A stretch of DNA of 64,000 bases from Palsa-504 sp963806335 (lineage in GTDB: Bacteria > Actinomycetota > Actinomycetes > Streptosporangiales > Streptosporangiaceae), in assembly GCA_963806335.1 (NCBI GenBank), contig CAWDXO010000017.1:1-64000 (forward strand). The letters are read 5' to 3'. The notes under the pieces are model-generated. The model was not told where the DNA came from. It did no database searches and saw nothing but the letters and a program-made list of their open reading frames with translations. Of this stretch, positions 42,941 to 52,689 are shown in pieces. The first letter of the stretch is position 1. The number at the start of each line of letters is the position of its first letter. Made by a program: the position numbers and the translations under genes.

Positions 42941-43711
42941 ATGTACAGCTCTGATATGCGCCGTCAGGCAGTGGCCCTGATGGGACGAGGGCTTAGTCTC
43001 CGCAGTATTAGCATTTCGACGGGAGTTTCACGGGCGACATTGCATGAGTGGCGGGAGCACCCGGAAATGCGGGCTGGACCGCGCTTTACCTGTCCTAGGT
43101 GCGCTGTCCCGCCTACGCTGCCTGAGCCGCGCGGTGACTATGCGTATCTGCTTGGTCTCTACCTCGGAGATGGCTGCATAAGCAGGGCCGGCGCCAGAGA
43201 TAAGCAGGTGTGGAAACTGCGCATCATGTGCGCAGACGCTTGGCCTGGTCTCATCCAGGAGTGCAGACGGGCCATGAGCGCGGTTCGACCGGGCAATAAG
43301 GTCAGCACACAGCAGAAAGTCGGCTGCGCCGAGGTGATCAGTTGCTCCCGGCACTGGCCGTGCCTTTTCCCGCAGCATGGACCAGGCAGAAGGCACCTGC
43401 GCAACATCGAGCTGCAACCGTGGCAGCGCATCATCGTGACGCAGCATCCTGGCCCAATTGCCCGAGGGCTGTTCCACTCAGACGGTTATCGCGGGATTAA
43501 CCGAGTACGGGCACAGCTCGCGGAGGGCGATCGCTGATATGAGTACCCGCGATATCTGTTTACCAACGAATCCGAAGACATTCTCCGGTTGTGCGGCGAG
43601 ACTCTGGATCGGCTTGGGGTGGCCTGGCGCTTCTCCAGGCGGAACGCGATATCCGTGGCTCGCCGTGAAGCGGTGGCGAGGCTCGACGAGTTCGTCGGCC
43701 CCAAGTACTGA
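42941..43711 (+). pseudogene. helix-turn-helix protein with LAGLIDADG-like fold, interrupted by one TGA
   Basis: One frame runs from ATG 42941 to TGA 43709-43711, broken only by a TGA at 43535-43537. The N-terminus is a helix-turn-helix (SLRSISISTGVSRATLHEW). A Cys pair follows (CPRC). The first homing-type motif is YLLGLYLGDGCIS and the second is IARGLFHSDGYR. After the TGA, 57 codons continue the protein with YEYPRYLFTNESEDILRL and a basic tail. A CGA-to-TGA change would explain the stop. The gene begins 58 bp after the tRNA and ends 6 bp from the convergent PP2C gene. Confidence 0.8.
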
Positions 43712-43717
43712 GGGTTG

Positions 43718-44548
43718 TCAGGACGTTTCTGGGGCGTGGTACGGAATCAGGACCGCGGTGATGTTATCGGCACCGCCCGCGTCCACCGCGAACTTCACCA
43801 TGTCCACAGCGGCGCCGAGCGGATCGTCAAGCGCCTTGGGCAGGGCCAGATTGGCCAGCTCCGCCGCCTCGGTCAGGTAGTTCCACAGGCCGTCGGAGCA
43901 CACGAGCAGGACCCCGGCGCCAGGCGGCGTGAATCGCTCGATGTGCGGGGCACGGTCGGGGTCGTTGGCGAGATCAGCGGCTTCTCCGCCCAGCCAGCGG
44001 GTCAGCACGTGCGCGTGCGGCGAGGCCATTGCCTCGGCCTCGTTCGCCAGGCCGGCCGCGACCATCCCGCCGGCCACCGAGTCGTCCAGCGTGAGCAGGC
44101 GGGACTCGGTCTCCGGCTGAGCCAGCCAGTAGGCGCGGCTGTCACCTAGCCAGCACAAGGTCACCTCGTAGCCGCTCGCCACCACCGAGACGAACGTGCT
44201 CGCCGATGTCTCGCCGGTGGATCCCTGCAGGTCCGCGACCGCCTGACGGGCAGCCATGACCGAGCCGAGCGACGCGGCGGCCAGATCTCCCCCGGCCTGG
44301 ACCGCGGCCGCCAGCACCGGCAGCGCGGCCTGTACGGCCGCCAGCGATGCCTCGTCGGGCCGGGCCGAGGAGGACACGCCATCACAGACCACGGCCACCA
44401 CCATGGGACCGTTCGGTGATTGCTCGGCGGTCAGGGCCATGGCGTCCTCGTTGCGCTGATGCCGCAGGCCCCGGTCGCTGACGCCAGCCGCGGGACCAAG
44501 ATCGATCTCGGTATGGTCGCGCGACGGCGGGTTGTTGATCATGTGCAT
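43718..44548 (-). CDS. PP2C-family Ser/Thr protein phosphatase (copy 1)
   Basis: 276 aa. The PP2C motifs are all present: RNEDAMAL (metal Asp), VVCDGVSSS, CWLGDSRAYWL, LLVCSDGLWNY and GGADNITAVLI. It is soluble, with no membrane anchor. It lies about 105 bp downstream of FHA gene 1, on the same strand. Together they look like a phospho-signalling pair: the FHA protein reads phospho-Thr and PP2C removes it. It is closely related to the copy at 45542-46483 but lacks that copy's N-terminal Cys region. Confidence 0.92.
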   Translation of the reverse strand: MHMINNPPSRDHTEIDLGPAAGVSDRGLRHQRNEDAMALTAEQSPNGPMVVAVVCDGVSSSARPDEASLAAVQAALPVLAAAVQAGGDLAAASLGSVMAARQAVADLQGSTGETSASTFVSVVASGYEVTLCWLGDSRAYWLAQPETESRLLTLDDSVAGGMVAAGLANEAEAMASPHAHVLTRWLGGEAADLANDPDRAPHIERFTPPGAGVLLVCSDGLWNYLTEAAELANLALPKALDDPLGAAVDMVKFAVDAGGADNITAVLIPYHAPETS

Positions 44549-44653
44549 ACGTTAGTGCCTAGGGACGTTCGCCGTTACAGGCCGAGGCCCATACCTGGCG
44601 ATATACCGGAATTTTCTTAACCGGGAGCGCTGGCCCGTCCACGGTCTTCCTCC

Positions 44654-45385
44654 CTAATCCCGGTGCACGGTGATAGCGGTCCAGGCGCCGAGGTTGATGC
44701 GGTCGCCGTCGCGGAGCGGGATCTGGTCTCCGATCGCTATCTCGGTGCCATTGAGAAGCGTGCCGTTGGCCGACCCTGGATCGAGCACCGCCCAGCTGCC
44801 GTCGGGTACCGCGATCAGCACCGCGTGCAACCGGCTGATCCCCGGGTCGGCGGGCGGCCCGGTCAAGTCGATCTCCGGCGCGAGGCCACGCGACACGCTG
44901 CGCCGTCCAATCCGCACCTGGTTCCCGAGCAGCTGGAACCGCCGTTCGGTATAGGCGGAGGGGAACGTCACGGCGGCGCCTTCCGGGCCGGTGACCGCTT
45001 GCACCTTCTCGTAGTAGGCGCGGTCCGCGCCGACTTCGGCGGTCCACGTGGTCTGGGGGTAGGGGAACGACGACGGTGCTGGGGCGGCGGGGGCTAGCGG
45101 GGGCGGCGGCCCGGATGAGAAGGAGGGCGCGGGCCGGGGGCCGGCGAATTTAAAGCCGCACGACTCGCAGAACTGGCCGACTCGAAGGGTGCCGCACCTG
45201 GGGCACAGCTCACCCAGGCCCGCCTCCGGGGTGGGCCGGAACCCTCCGGACGACGGCGCGCCTACCGCGCCTACCGCGGCGGCCGGGGCGGTCGCGGGGT
45301 TCGCACGGTTCCCGCCGACGCGCATGCCGCACACGTCGCAGAAGTCATCGCTGGCCGAGTCGTGGCCGTTGGGACATACCGCCAT
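44654..45385 (-). CDS. zinc-ribbon and FHA domain protein (copy 1)
   Basis: 243 aa. Residues 1-20 hold a zinc ribbon (CPNGH...CDVCG). A second ribbon follows at about 60-80 (CPRCG...CESCG), then a Pro-rich linker. The FHA domain occupies the C-terminus: VRIGRRS, SRLHAVLI, GSANGTLLNG and DGDRINLG. FHA domains bind phosphothreonine. It is preceded by GGGAGGAG and by a conserved sequence block (45406-45434) also found upstream of copy 2. It is a fused version of what is split into two frames at 46826-48414. Confidence 0.92.
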   Translation of the reverse strand: MAVCPNGHDSASDDFCDVCGMRVGGNRANPATAPAAAVGAVGAPSSGGFRPTPEAGLGELCPRCGTLRVGQFCESCGFKFAGPRPAPSFSSGPPPPLAPAAPAPSSFPYPQTTWTAEVGADRAYYEKVQAVTGPEGAAVTFPSAYTERRFQLLGNQVRIGRRSVSRGLAPEIDLTGPPADPGISRLHAVLIAVPDGSWAVLDPGSANGTLLNGTEIAIGDQIPLRDGDRINLGAWTAITVHRD

Positions 45386-45405
45386 CGCCGTCTCCTCCCG
45401 CGCTT

Positions 45406-45434
45406 CGTGTTACACGTGCTCTTGCTTCACCCGG
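45406..45434 (-). promoter_or_regulatory. conserved upstream block of zinc-ribbon/FHA copy 1
   Basis: On the minus strand it reads GGGTGAAG...AGCACGTGTAACACG, ending 21 bases before the start codon. It is nearly the same as 48478-48507, upstream of copy 2. The non-coding conservation suggests a promoter element retained after duplication. Confidence 0.4.
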
Positions 45435-45541
45435 ACCGTCTTAGCCGACCTGGTGCCTTGGCTGGTTTCGGCGTGTTCGCCCTAGCCGGTGTAGTGGGCG
45501 ACCCGGGAGATGTCTACCGTACATGGCGAGATTCTCCTCGG

Positions 45542-46483
45542 TTACGTCGCGGACCGCACGAGCGGGAAAGGTGCCAGTACCACGGTGATGTTGTCCATGC
45601 CGCCGGCCTCCAGCGCGAACGTCAGCAACGTGCTCGCCGCGCCGAGCGGGTCGGTGAGCGCGGCTGGGAGCGCGAGCTTGGCTAGGCCCGCTGCATCGGG
45701 CCGGTAGTTCCACAGCCCGTCCGAGCAGACCAGCACGACACCAGGTCCCGGCGGCTCGAACCGCACGACATGCGGCTCCGGGCGGGTGACGTCGGCGCCC
45801 AGCCAGCGGGTGATCACATGCGCCTGCGGGGACGCCATGGCCTCGGCCTCGGTGAGCTCACCTCGGGCGACCATCTCTTCGGCGAGCGAGTCGTCGGTGG
45901 TCAGCCGGATGCCGCGAGCGTCCGCCGCGAGCCAGTAGGCACGACTGTCACCGAGCCAGCACACGGTTACCGCATCATCGCTGATAGTGGCCGATATATA
46001 CGTCGCGGACGGGGCCATGTCCGGCGAGCCTAGGCTGGTCAGGGCCAGGTGGGCCTGGCGGACCGCAGCCAGGGACGCCTCCTGTGGGTCGTCGCCGCTG
46101 CGCACCGAGGTCAGCAGCATCCGCACCGCCGCCTGTGTCCCGGCTAGCGACGCCTCGTCCGGACGAGGTGAGGTCGACACGCCGTCGCAGACCACGGCGA
46201 CCGCGACCGGGCCGGCCGGAGTCTCCGCGGTCGCGAGCGCCATCGCGTCCTCGTTGCGCGGGTGCCGCAGGCCGCGATCGGTCACCCCGGCCAGCCACCC
46301 GAGGTCGAGCTCGGCATGATCGCGGCCAGAAGGCACCTTGCGGCCGCACGATTCGCAGTAGCCTTCCGCGTTGATCGCACCAGGCGTGGCCGAGGGATCC
46401 ACGGAGCACACCGGGCATTGCCCCACGTACCCCGGTGGGCCTGCGCTAGCCCCGAGGGCGCCGTCCAGCGGGCCGGCGGTCAT
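45542..46483 (-). CDS. PP2C-family Ser/Thr protein phosphatase with N-terminal zinc ribbon (copy 2)
   Basis: 313 aa. Residues about 20-48 have two Cys pairs (CPVC, CESCG), a ribbon not present in copy 1. The phosphatase domain has RNEDAMAL, VVCDGVSTS, CWLGDSRAYWL, LVCSDGLWNY and GGMDNITVVLA. The start overlaps the stop of a small upstream ORF (ATGA), so its translation is coupled to that gene. The zinc ribbons shared with the FHA proteins suggest they act on the same partner. Confidence 0.92.
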   Translation of the reverse strand: MTAGPLDGALGASAGPPGYVGQCPVCSVDPSATPGAINAEGYCESCGRKVPSGRDHAELDLGWLAGVTDRGLRHPRNEDAMALATAETPAGPVAVAVVCDGVSTSPRPDEASLAGTQAAVRMLLTSVRSGDDPQEASLAAVRQAHLALTSLGSPDMAPSATYISATISDDAVTVCWLGDSRAYWLAADARGIRLTTDDSLAEEMVARGELTEAEAMASPQAHVITRWLGADVTRPEPHVVRFEPPGPGVVLVCSDGLWNYRPDAAGLAKLALPAALTDPLGAASTLLTFALEAGGMDNITVVLAPFPLVRSAT

Positions 46484-46716
46484 GTCAGCGTCCCGGGCCG
46501 GATCGCGTTGGCCATGTCGACGAACTCGATCCGGCCGACCTCATCGGGGGTCAGCCGGGCCAGCACCCGCATCAGCCGCAGCTTACCGGGCGTAGCTGAA
46601 GGCCGCGGAAGCCTGATCCTGTAGCTGGCCGCGGTACCCCCGCTAACCACGGCCCCACCAGCGCTTCCGGTAGTCGTCGCTGTCACTGCCGACCCGCCAT
46701 GCCCGCTCCCCGTCAT
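46480..46716 (-). CDS. small protein coupled to PP2C copy 2 (possible C-terminal remnant)
   Basis: 78 codons from ATG 46716, or about 56 from an internal GTG. The C-terminal half is protein-like (KLRLMRVLARLTPDEVGRIEF followed by VDMANAIRPG), while the N-terminal part is Gly/Ser/Thr-rich and overlaps another good frame. The ATGA overlap with the PP2C start argues that translation does end here. It could be the surviving end of a larger gene that once stood between FHA and PP2C. I do not recognise the family. Confidence 0.5.
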   Translation of the reverse strand: MTGSGHGGSAVTATTTGSAGGAVVSGGTAASYRIRLPRPSATPGKLRLMRVLARLTPDEVGRIEFVDMANAIRPGTLT

Positions 46717-46801
46717 CGGAATCCACGAACCATGACGTCTCTATTTTGCCCGCAGATACGAACTGCTTTGGGTAAACGGCGACCAGCGGGCCGGGGATCA
46801 C
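46643..46801 (-). CDS. possible 52-residue protein downstream of FHA copy 2
   Basis: GTG 46801 to TAG 46643. The frame encodes a coherent, non-repetitive sequence: GPLVAVYPKQFVSAGKIE, then TSWFVDSDDGERAWRVGSD, ending DDYRKRWWGRG. Aromatic and charged residues alternate, quite unlike the shadow frames. It begins 25 bp after the FHA stop and overlaps the start region of the next small ORF. It could be an independent small gene or the decayed end of a larger one. No family recognised. Confidence 0.4.
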   Translation of the reverse strand: MIPGPLVAVYPKQFVSAGKIETSWFVDSDDGERAWRVGSDSDDYRKRWWGRG

Positions 46802-46825
46802 ACTAGCGGACGGCCCCCGGTACCC

Positions 46826-47968
46826 CTAACCGCGGTGTACCGTAATCGCGGTCCATGCGCCCAGGTTGATCCGATCGCCCTCATGCAAGGTGACCAGGTC
46901 GCCCTTGTCGATCTTGCGGCCATTGAGGAATGTACCGTTGGCCGAGCCTGAGTCGAGGACGGCCCAGCTGCCGTCCGCGGCGGCGATCAGGACCGCGTGC
47001 AGCCGGCTGACGCCCGGGTCAGCGGGCGGGCCGGCGATGTCGATCTCCGGGTTCACTTCGCGGACCGGGCTTCGCCGCCCGACGCGCATTTGCTTCCCGG
47101 CGAGCGGAATTCGCCGTTCGGCGGTATGCGCCGGAAAGGCGATACCCGCGCCGTAGAGGTCTCTCACCTCTCGCATTTTTTCGTAGTAGTCGCGGTCCGA
47201 GGTAACCAGGACCGTCCAGGTGGTCGGCGTGAACGACGGCGTGGGCGTGGTCGGCGGGGCTGCAGGTACGGACGGGGCTGGCGAGGCGGGTGGTTCGGGC
47301 TGCGGCACCGGCGTGGGTGCCGATACGGGCCGGGGAGCGGGCGCGGCGGGCGCTGCGGGTGCCTGGGCCGGCGATGACCCGGACCGGGTCGGAGGGGCCG
47401 GGGGCGATACAGGCCCGGGGGCGGGCGCGGCGGGCGCCTGGGCTGGCGATGACCCGGACCGGGCCGGGGGGGCCGGGGGCGCTACCGGCCAGGCGGCGGG
47501 GGGCGGGGGCGTTACCGGCGGGGCGGCGGGAGCCGGGGCGGGCGATGGCCCCGGTTGGGCCGCGGGATCCGGTGGCGCTACCGGCCGGGCCGCGGGAGCC
47601 GGTGGCGCTACCGGCCGGGTGGCGGGCGGCGGGGGCGTTAGCGGCCGGGTGGCAGGCGGCGGGGGCGTTAGCGGCCGGGTGGCAGGCGGCGGGGGCGTTA
47701 CCGGCCGGGCGGCGGGAGCCGGGGCGGGCGATGGCCCCGGCTGGGCCGCGGGGGCCGGGGCCGCTACCGGCCGGGCGGCGGGCGGCGGGGGCGCTACCGG
47801 CCGCGCGGCGGGGGCCGGGGGCGCTACCGGCCAGGCGGCGGGCGGCGGGGCGGGCTCGAAAAGCGATGCCAAGGCATCCGAGAGCCCCGATTCGTCTGAG
47901 GATCCGGATCCGGGCTGATCCGGCGAGCCGGGCCGGTCCCAGGGGGAAGACGGCTCGAGCCGGGTCAT
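46826..47968 (-). CDS. FHA domain protein with long Pro/Ala linker (copy 2)
   Basis: 380 aa if it starts at ATG 47968, which overlaps the upstream zinc-ribbon stop (ATGA). Residues about 40-250 are a Pro/Ala/Thr-rich linker built from repeats such as PPPPATRP and APAARPVAPP. The FHA domain (about 280-375) has MRVGRRS, SRLHAVLI, GSANGTFLNG and EGDRINLG. Copy 1 has ribbons and FHA in one chain, so this may be a natural split or the result of a frame change at the overlap. Confidence 0.85.
   Translation of the reverse strand: MTRLEPSSPWDRPGSPDQPGSGSSDESGLSDALASLFEPAPPPAAWPVAPPAPAARPVAPPPPAARPVAAPAPAAQPGPSPAPAPAARPVTPPPPATRPLTPPPPATRPLTPPPPATRPVAPPAPAARPVAPPDPAAQPGPSPAPAPAAPPVTPPPPAAWPVAPPAPPARSGSSPAQAPAAPAPGPVSPPAPPTRSGSSPAQAPAAPAAPAPRPVSAPTPVPQPEPPASPAPSVPAAPPTTPTPSFTPTTWTVLVTSDRDYYEKMREVRDLYGAGIAFPAHTAERRIPLAGKQMRVGRRSPVREVNPEIDIAGPPADPGVSRLHAVLIAAADGSWAVLDSGSANGTFLNGRKIDKGDLVTLHEGDRINLGAWTAITVHRG
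47460..47850. repeat. tandem repeats encoding the Pro/Ala linker
   Basis: Repeated GGCGGGGGCG(C/T)TACCGGCC-type units of 30-36 bp, most regular at 47610-47710 where three units of about 36 bp follow each other. In-frame variation in copy number would change linker length in the FHA protein. Confidence 0.7.
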
Positions 47969-48414
47969 TCGCGGGGACGGGGGAAGGGCGAGGCCGGCGG
48001 CTCGGGGCGGCTTGAGGCCGAGGGCCCTGGGTCGGGCCGGGCCCAGGGCGAGGGCGGCGGCTCGGGACTGGACAACGACGGGAACAGCGATTCCGGCGGC
48101 CTCGAGGAAGGGAACGGGCCGGGGGCCGGCGCGGATGCCCCGGGCGGAGTAGCGGCCGGGGCAGCAGAATAAGAATCCACGGGCGGCGTCAAGGGAGCGA
48201 ACGGCCTGCGCGTCCTGACATTGAAGCCGCAGGCCGCGCAGAACTGGCCGGGCGCGGCCGTTCCGCACCTCGGACAGGATCCGGTGCCGTTGCCTGTCGC
48301 GCCCGGCCGGTCAGCGTGGTGCCTGCCCACCGCGCTGGCGACACGCGTACCGCAGACGTCACAAAAGTCGTCGCTCGCCGAGTCGTGACCGTTCGGACAC
48401 ACTGCCATCGTCAT
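47965..48414 (-). CDS. zinc-ribbon protein, split from FHA copy 2
   Basis: 149 aa (ATG 48414; an alternative ATG two codons on matches copy 1's N-terminus). It has two zinc ribbons, CPNGH...CDVCG and CPRCG...CAACG, at the same positions as in copy 1. A Pro/Ser-rich tail follows, ending PRPRE before TGA. The TGA overlaps the FHA start by ATGA. GAGGGG lies upstream of the first ATG. The ribbon part is nearly identical to copy 1, showing the two modules arose by duplication. Confidence 0.75.
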   Translation of the reverse strand: MTMAVCPNGHDSASDDFCDVCGTRVASAVGRHHADRPGATGNGTGSCPRCGTAAPGQFCAACGFNVRTRRPFAPLTPPVDSYSAAPAATPPGASAPAPGPFPSSRPPESLFPSLSSPEPPPSPWARPDPGPSASSRPEPPASPFPRPRE

Positions 48415-48477
48415 ACCCGCCCCTCAGACCCGTGGATCCCTTTAGGCCCCTTTGGTCCGTAGGATATGTGCCGTTCG

Positions 48478-48507
48478 CGTGTTACACCTGCTGTTCTTCA
48501 CCCCCGG
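48478..48507 (-). promoter_or_regulatory. conserved upstream block of zinc-ribbon copy 2
   Basis: Minus strand GGGTGAAGAACAGCAGGTGTAACACG-like block, 64 bases from the start codon, matching 45406-45434. The longer distance to the start than in copy 1 suggests the block is upstream of the transcription start rather than a translation signal. Confidence 0.4.
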
Positions 48508-48544
48508 TAGCCATTGGCTTCACCGGGCCAGGTTGTCGTGAAGT

Positions 48545-50023
48545 TCAGGTCAGCGAGCGGGTGGTAGGCAGTATCGGCGCGGGCAGGGCCGCGTCTTCCC
48601 GGTAATCCGGGGACCCCGGATCACCCGACAGGTAGCGGTCGGCAGCCGCGGCGGCGCTGCGGCCCTCGGCGATGGCCCAGACGATCAGCGACTGGCCGCG
48701 GCCCATGTCGCCGGCCGCGAACACGCCGGGCACCGACGTGGCGTACGAGCCGTCGCGGGCGACATTGCCCCGCTGGTCGAAGTCGACACCGAGATCAGTG
48801 AGCAGCCCGGGACGCTCGGCTCCGGTGAAGCCCATCGCCAGCAGGACCATGTCGCAGGGCAGCTCGCGCTCGGTCCCCGGGACCGGGTCGAAGCCGTTGG
48901 CGTCGGCGAGTTGCAGCGCGCGCAGGCGGTCAAGGTGATCACCGAGGAACCTCAGGGTCGACACCGCGTAGGCGCGCTCGCCGCCTTCCTCGTGCGCGCT
49001 GGACACCCGGTAGATCATCGGGTAGGTCGGCCAGGGCTGATGGCCAGGCCGCGCCTGAGGCGGCCGGGGCAAGATCTCCAGCTGGGTCACCGACGCCGCG
49101 CCCTGCCGGTGCGAGGTACCGAGGCAGTCCGCGCCGGTGTCACCGCCGCCGATGATGACCACGTGCCGCCCGCGGGCGCTGATCACCGGATCCGCTGGAG
49201 CCACCGGGCCATGGGCGGCTACGGTCCGGTTGGCCGGCGGCAGGTACTCCATCGCCTGGTAGATCCCGTCCAGCTCTCGTCCGGGCAGCGGCAGGTCGCG
49301 CGGGACCCGCGCGCCGCCGCACAGGACCACCGCGTCAAAGGCGGCCCGCAGTTCCCCGGCCGTGACGTCGACGCCGGCCTCGACGCCGCACCGGAATTCG
49401 GTGCCCTCGGCCCGCATCTGGTCCAGCCGCCGGTCCAGGTGCCGCTTCTCCATCTTGAACTCGGGGATGCCGTACCTGAGCAGGCCGCCCGGCGCGTCGT
49501 CGCGCTCGAAGACCGTGACCGCGTGCCCGGCGCGCGTCAGCTGCTGAGCCGCCGCCAGGCCAGCCGGACCCGAGCCGATGACCGCGACGGTCCGGCCGGT
49601 CAGCGCGGCCGGCGGCAGCGGCACGACCCAGCCCTCGGCGAAGGCCCGGTCGATGATCTCCACCTCGACCTGCTTGATCGTGACGGGATCCGCGTTAATC
49701 CCGAGCACGCAGGCGGCTTCGCACGGCGCTGGGCAAAGCCGCCCGGTGAACTCGGGGAAGTTGTTGGTGGCGTGCAACCGGTCGGCGGCGTCTTGCCAGT
49801 CGTGCCGCCAGACTAGGTCGTTCCACTCGGGGATCAGGTTGCCCAGCGGGCAGCCGTTGTGGCAGAACGGGATGCCGCAGTCCATGCAGCGGCCCGCCTG
49901 CCGTTCCAGCCGACTGGCGGGGAACGGCTCGTATACCTCGTGCCAGTCCCGCAGTCGCAGGTCCACCGGGCGCCGGGTCGGAATCTCCCTGGGCGTGGTG
50001 AGGAAACCCTTCGGATCAGCCAT
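48545..50023 (-). CDS. gltD: glutamate synthase small subunit
   Basis: 492 aa. The N-terminal Cys motifs for the Fe-S clusters (CMDCGIPFCHNGCPLGN, then CPAPCEAACVL) are complete. The FAD-binding VIGSGPAGLAAAQQL follows at about 150, and the NADPH-binding IGGGDTGADCLGT later. GltD transfers electrons from NADPH to GltB for glutamate formation. It begins 12 bp after the gltB stop, the usual gltBD order. The subunit itself is intact, whereas its partner gltB is frame-broken. Confidence 0.94.
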   Translation of the reverse strand: MADPKGFLTTPREIPTRRPVDLRLRDWHEVYEPFPASRLERQAGRCMDCGIPFCHNGCPLGNLIPEWNDLVWRHDWQDAADRLHATNNFPEFTGRLCPAPCEAACVLGINADPVTIKQVEVEIIDRAFAEGWVVPLPPAALTGRTVAVIGSGPAGLAAAQQLTRAGHAVTVFERDDAPGGLLRYGIPEFKMEKRHLDRRLDQMRAEGTEFRCGVEAGVDVTAGELRAAFDAVVLCGGARVPRDLPLPGRELDGIYQAMEYLPPANRTVAAHGPVAPADPVISARGRHVVIIGGGDTGADCLGTSHRQGAASVTQLEILPRPPQARPGHQPWPTYPMIYRVSSAHEEGGERAYAVSTLRFLGDHLDRLRALQLADANGFDPVPGTERELPCDMVLLAMGFTGAERPGLLTDLGVDFDQRGNVARDGSYATSVPGVFAAGDMGRGQSLIVWAIAEGRSAAAAADRYLSGDPGSPDYREDAALPAPILPTTRSLT

Positions 50024-50035
50024 TGACCGCTCCCC

Positions 50036-52525
<2,490 letters not shown>

Positions 52526-52689
52526 CAGGTCACGGACCGACTCGATGGCCAGGTAGGGGTTGACGGCAGCGGCACCGTAGCCGATGAGCAGCGCGATGTG
52601 GTGGCACTCGCGTACGTCCCCCGCCTCGACGATCAGGCCGGCCCGCGTCCGCGACTTCTGCTTGATCAGATGGTGGTGTACCGCCCCGG

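Noticed and set aside
47460..47850. possible CRISPR array
   Set aside because: The repeats are contiguous, without unique spacers, vary in sequence, and fall inside a coding linker.
47220..48015. plus-strand Gly/Ala-rich frames over the FHA linker
   Set aside because: They are the complement of the Pro/Ala repeat coding for the FHA linker on the minus strand, not a PE_PGRS-type gene.
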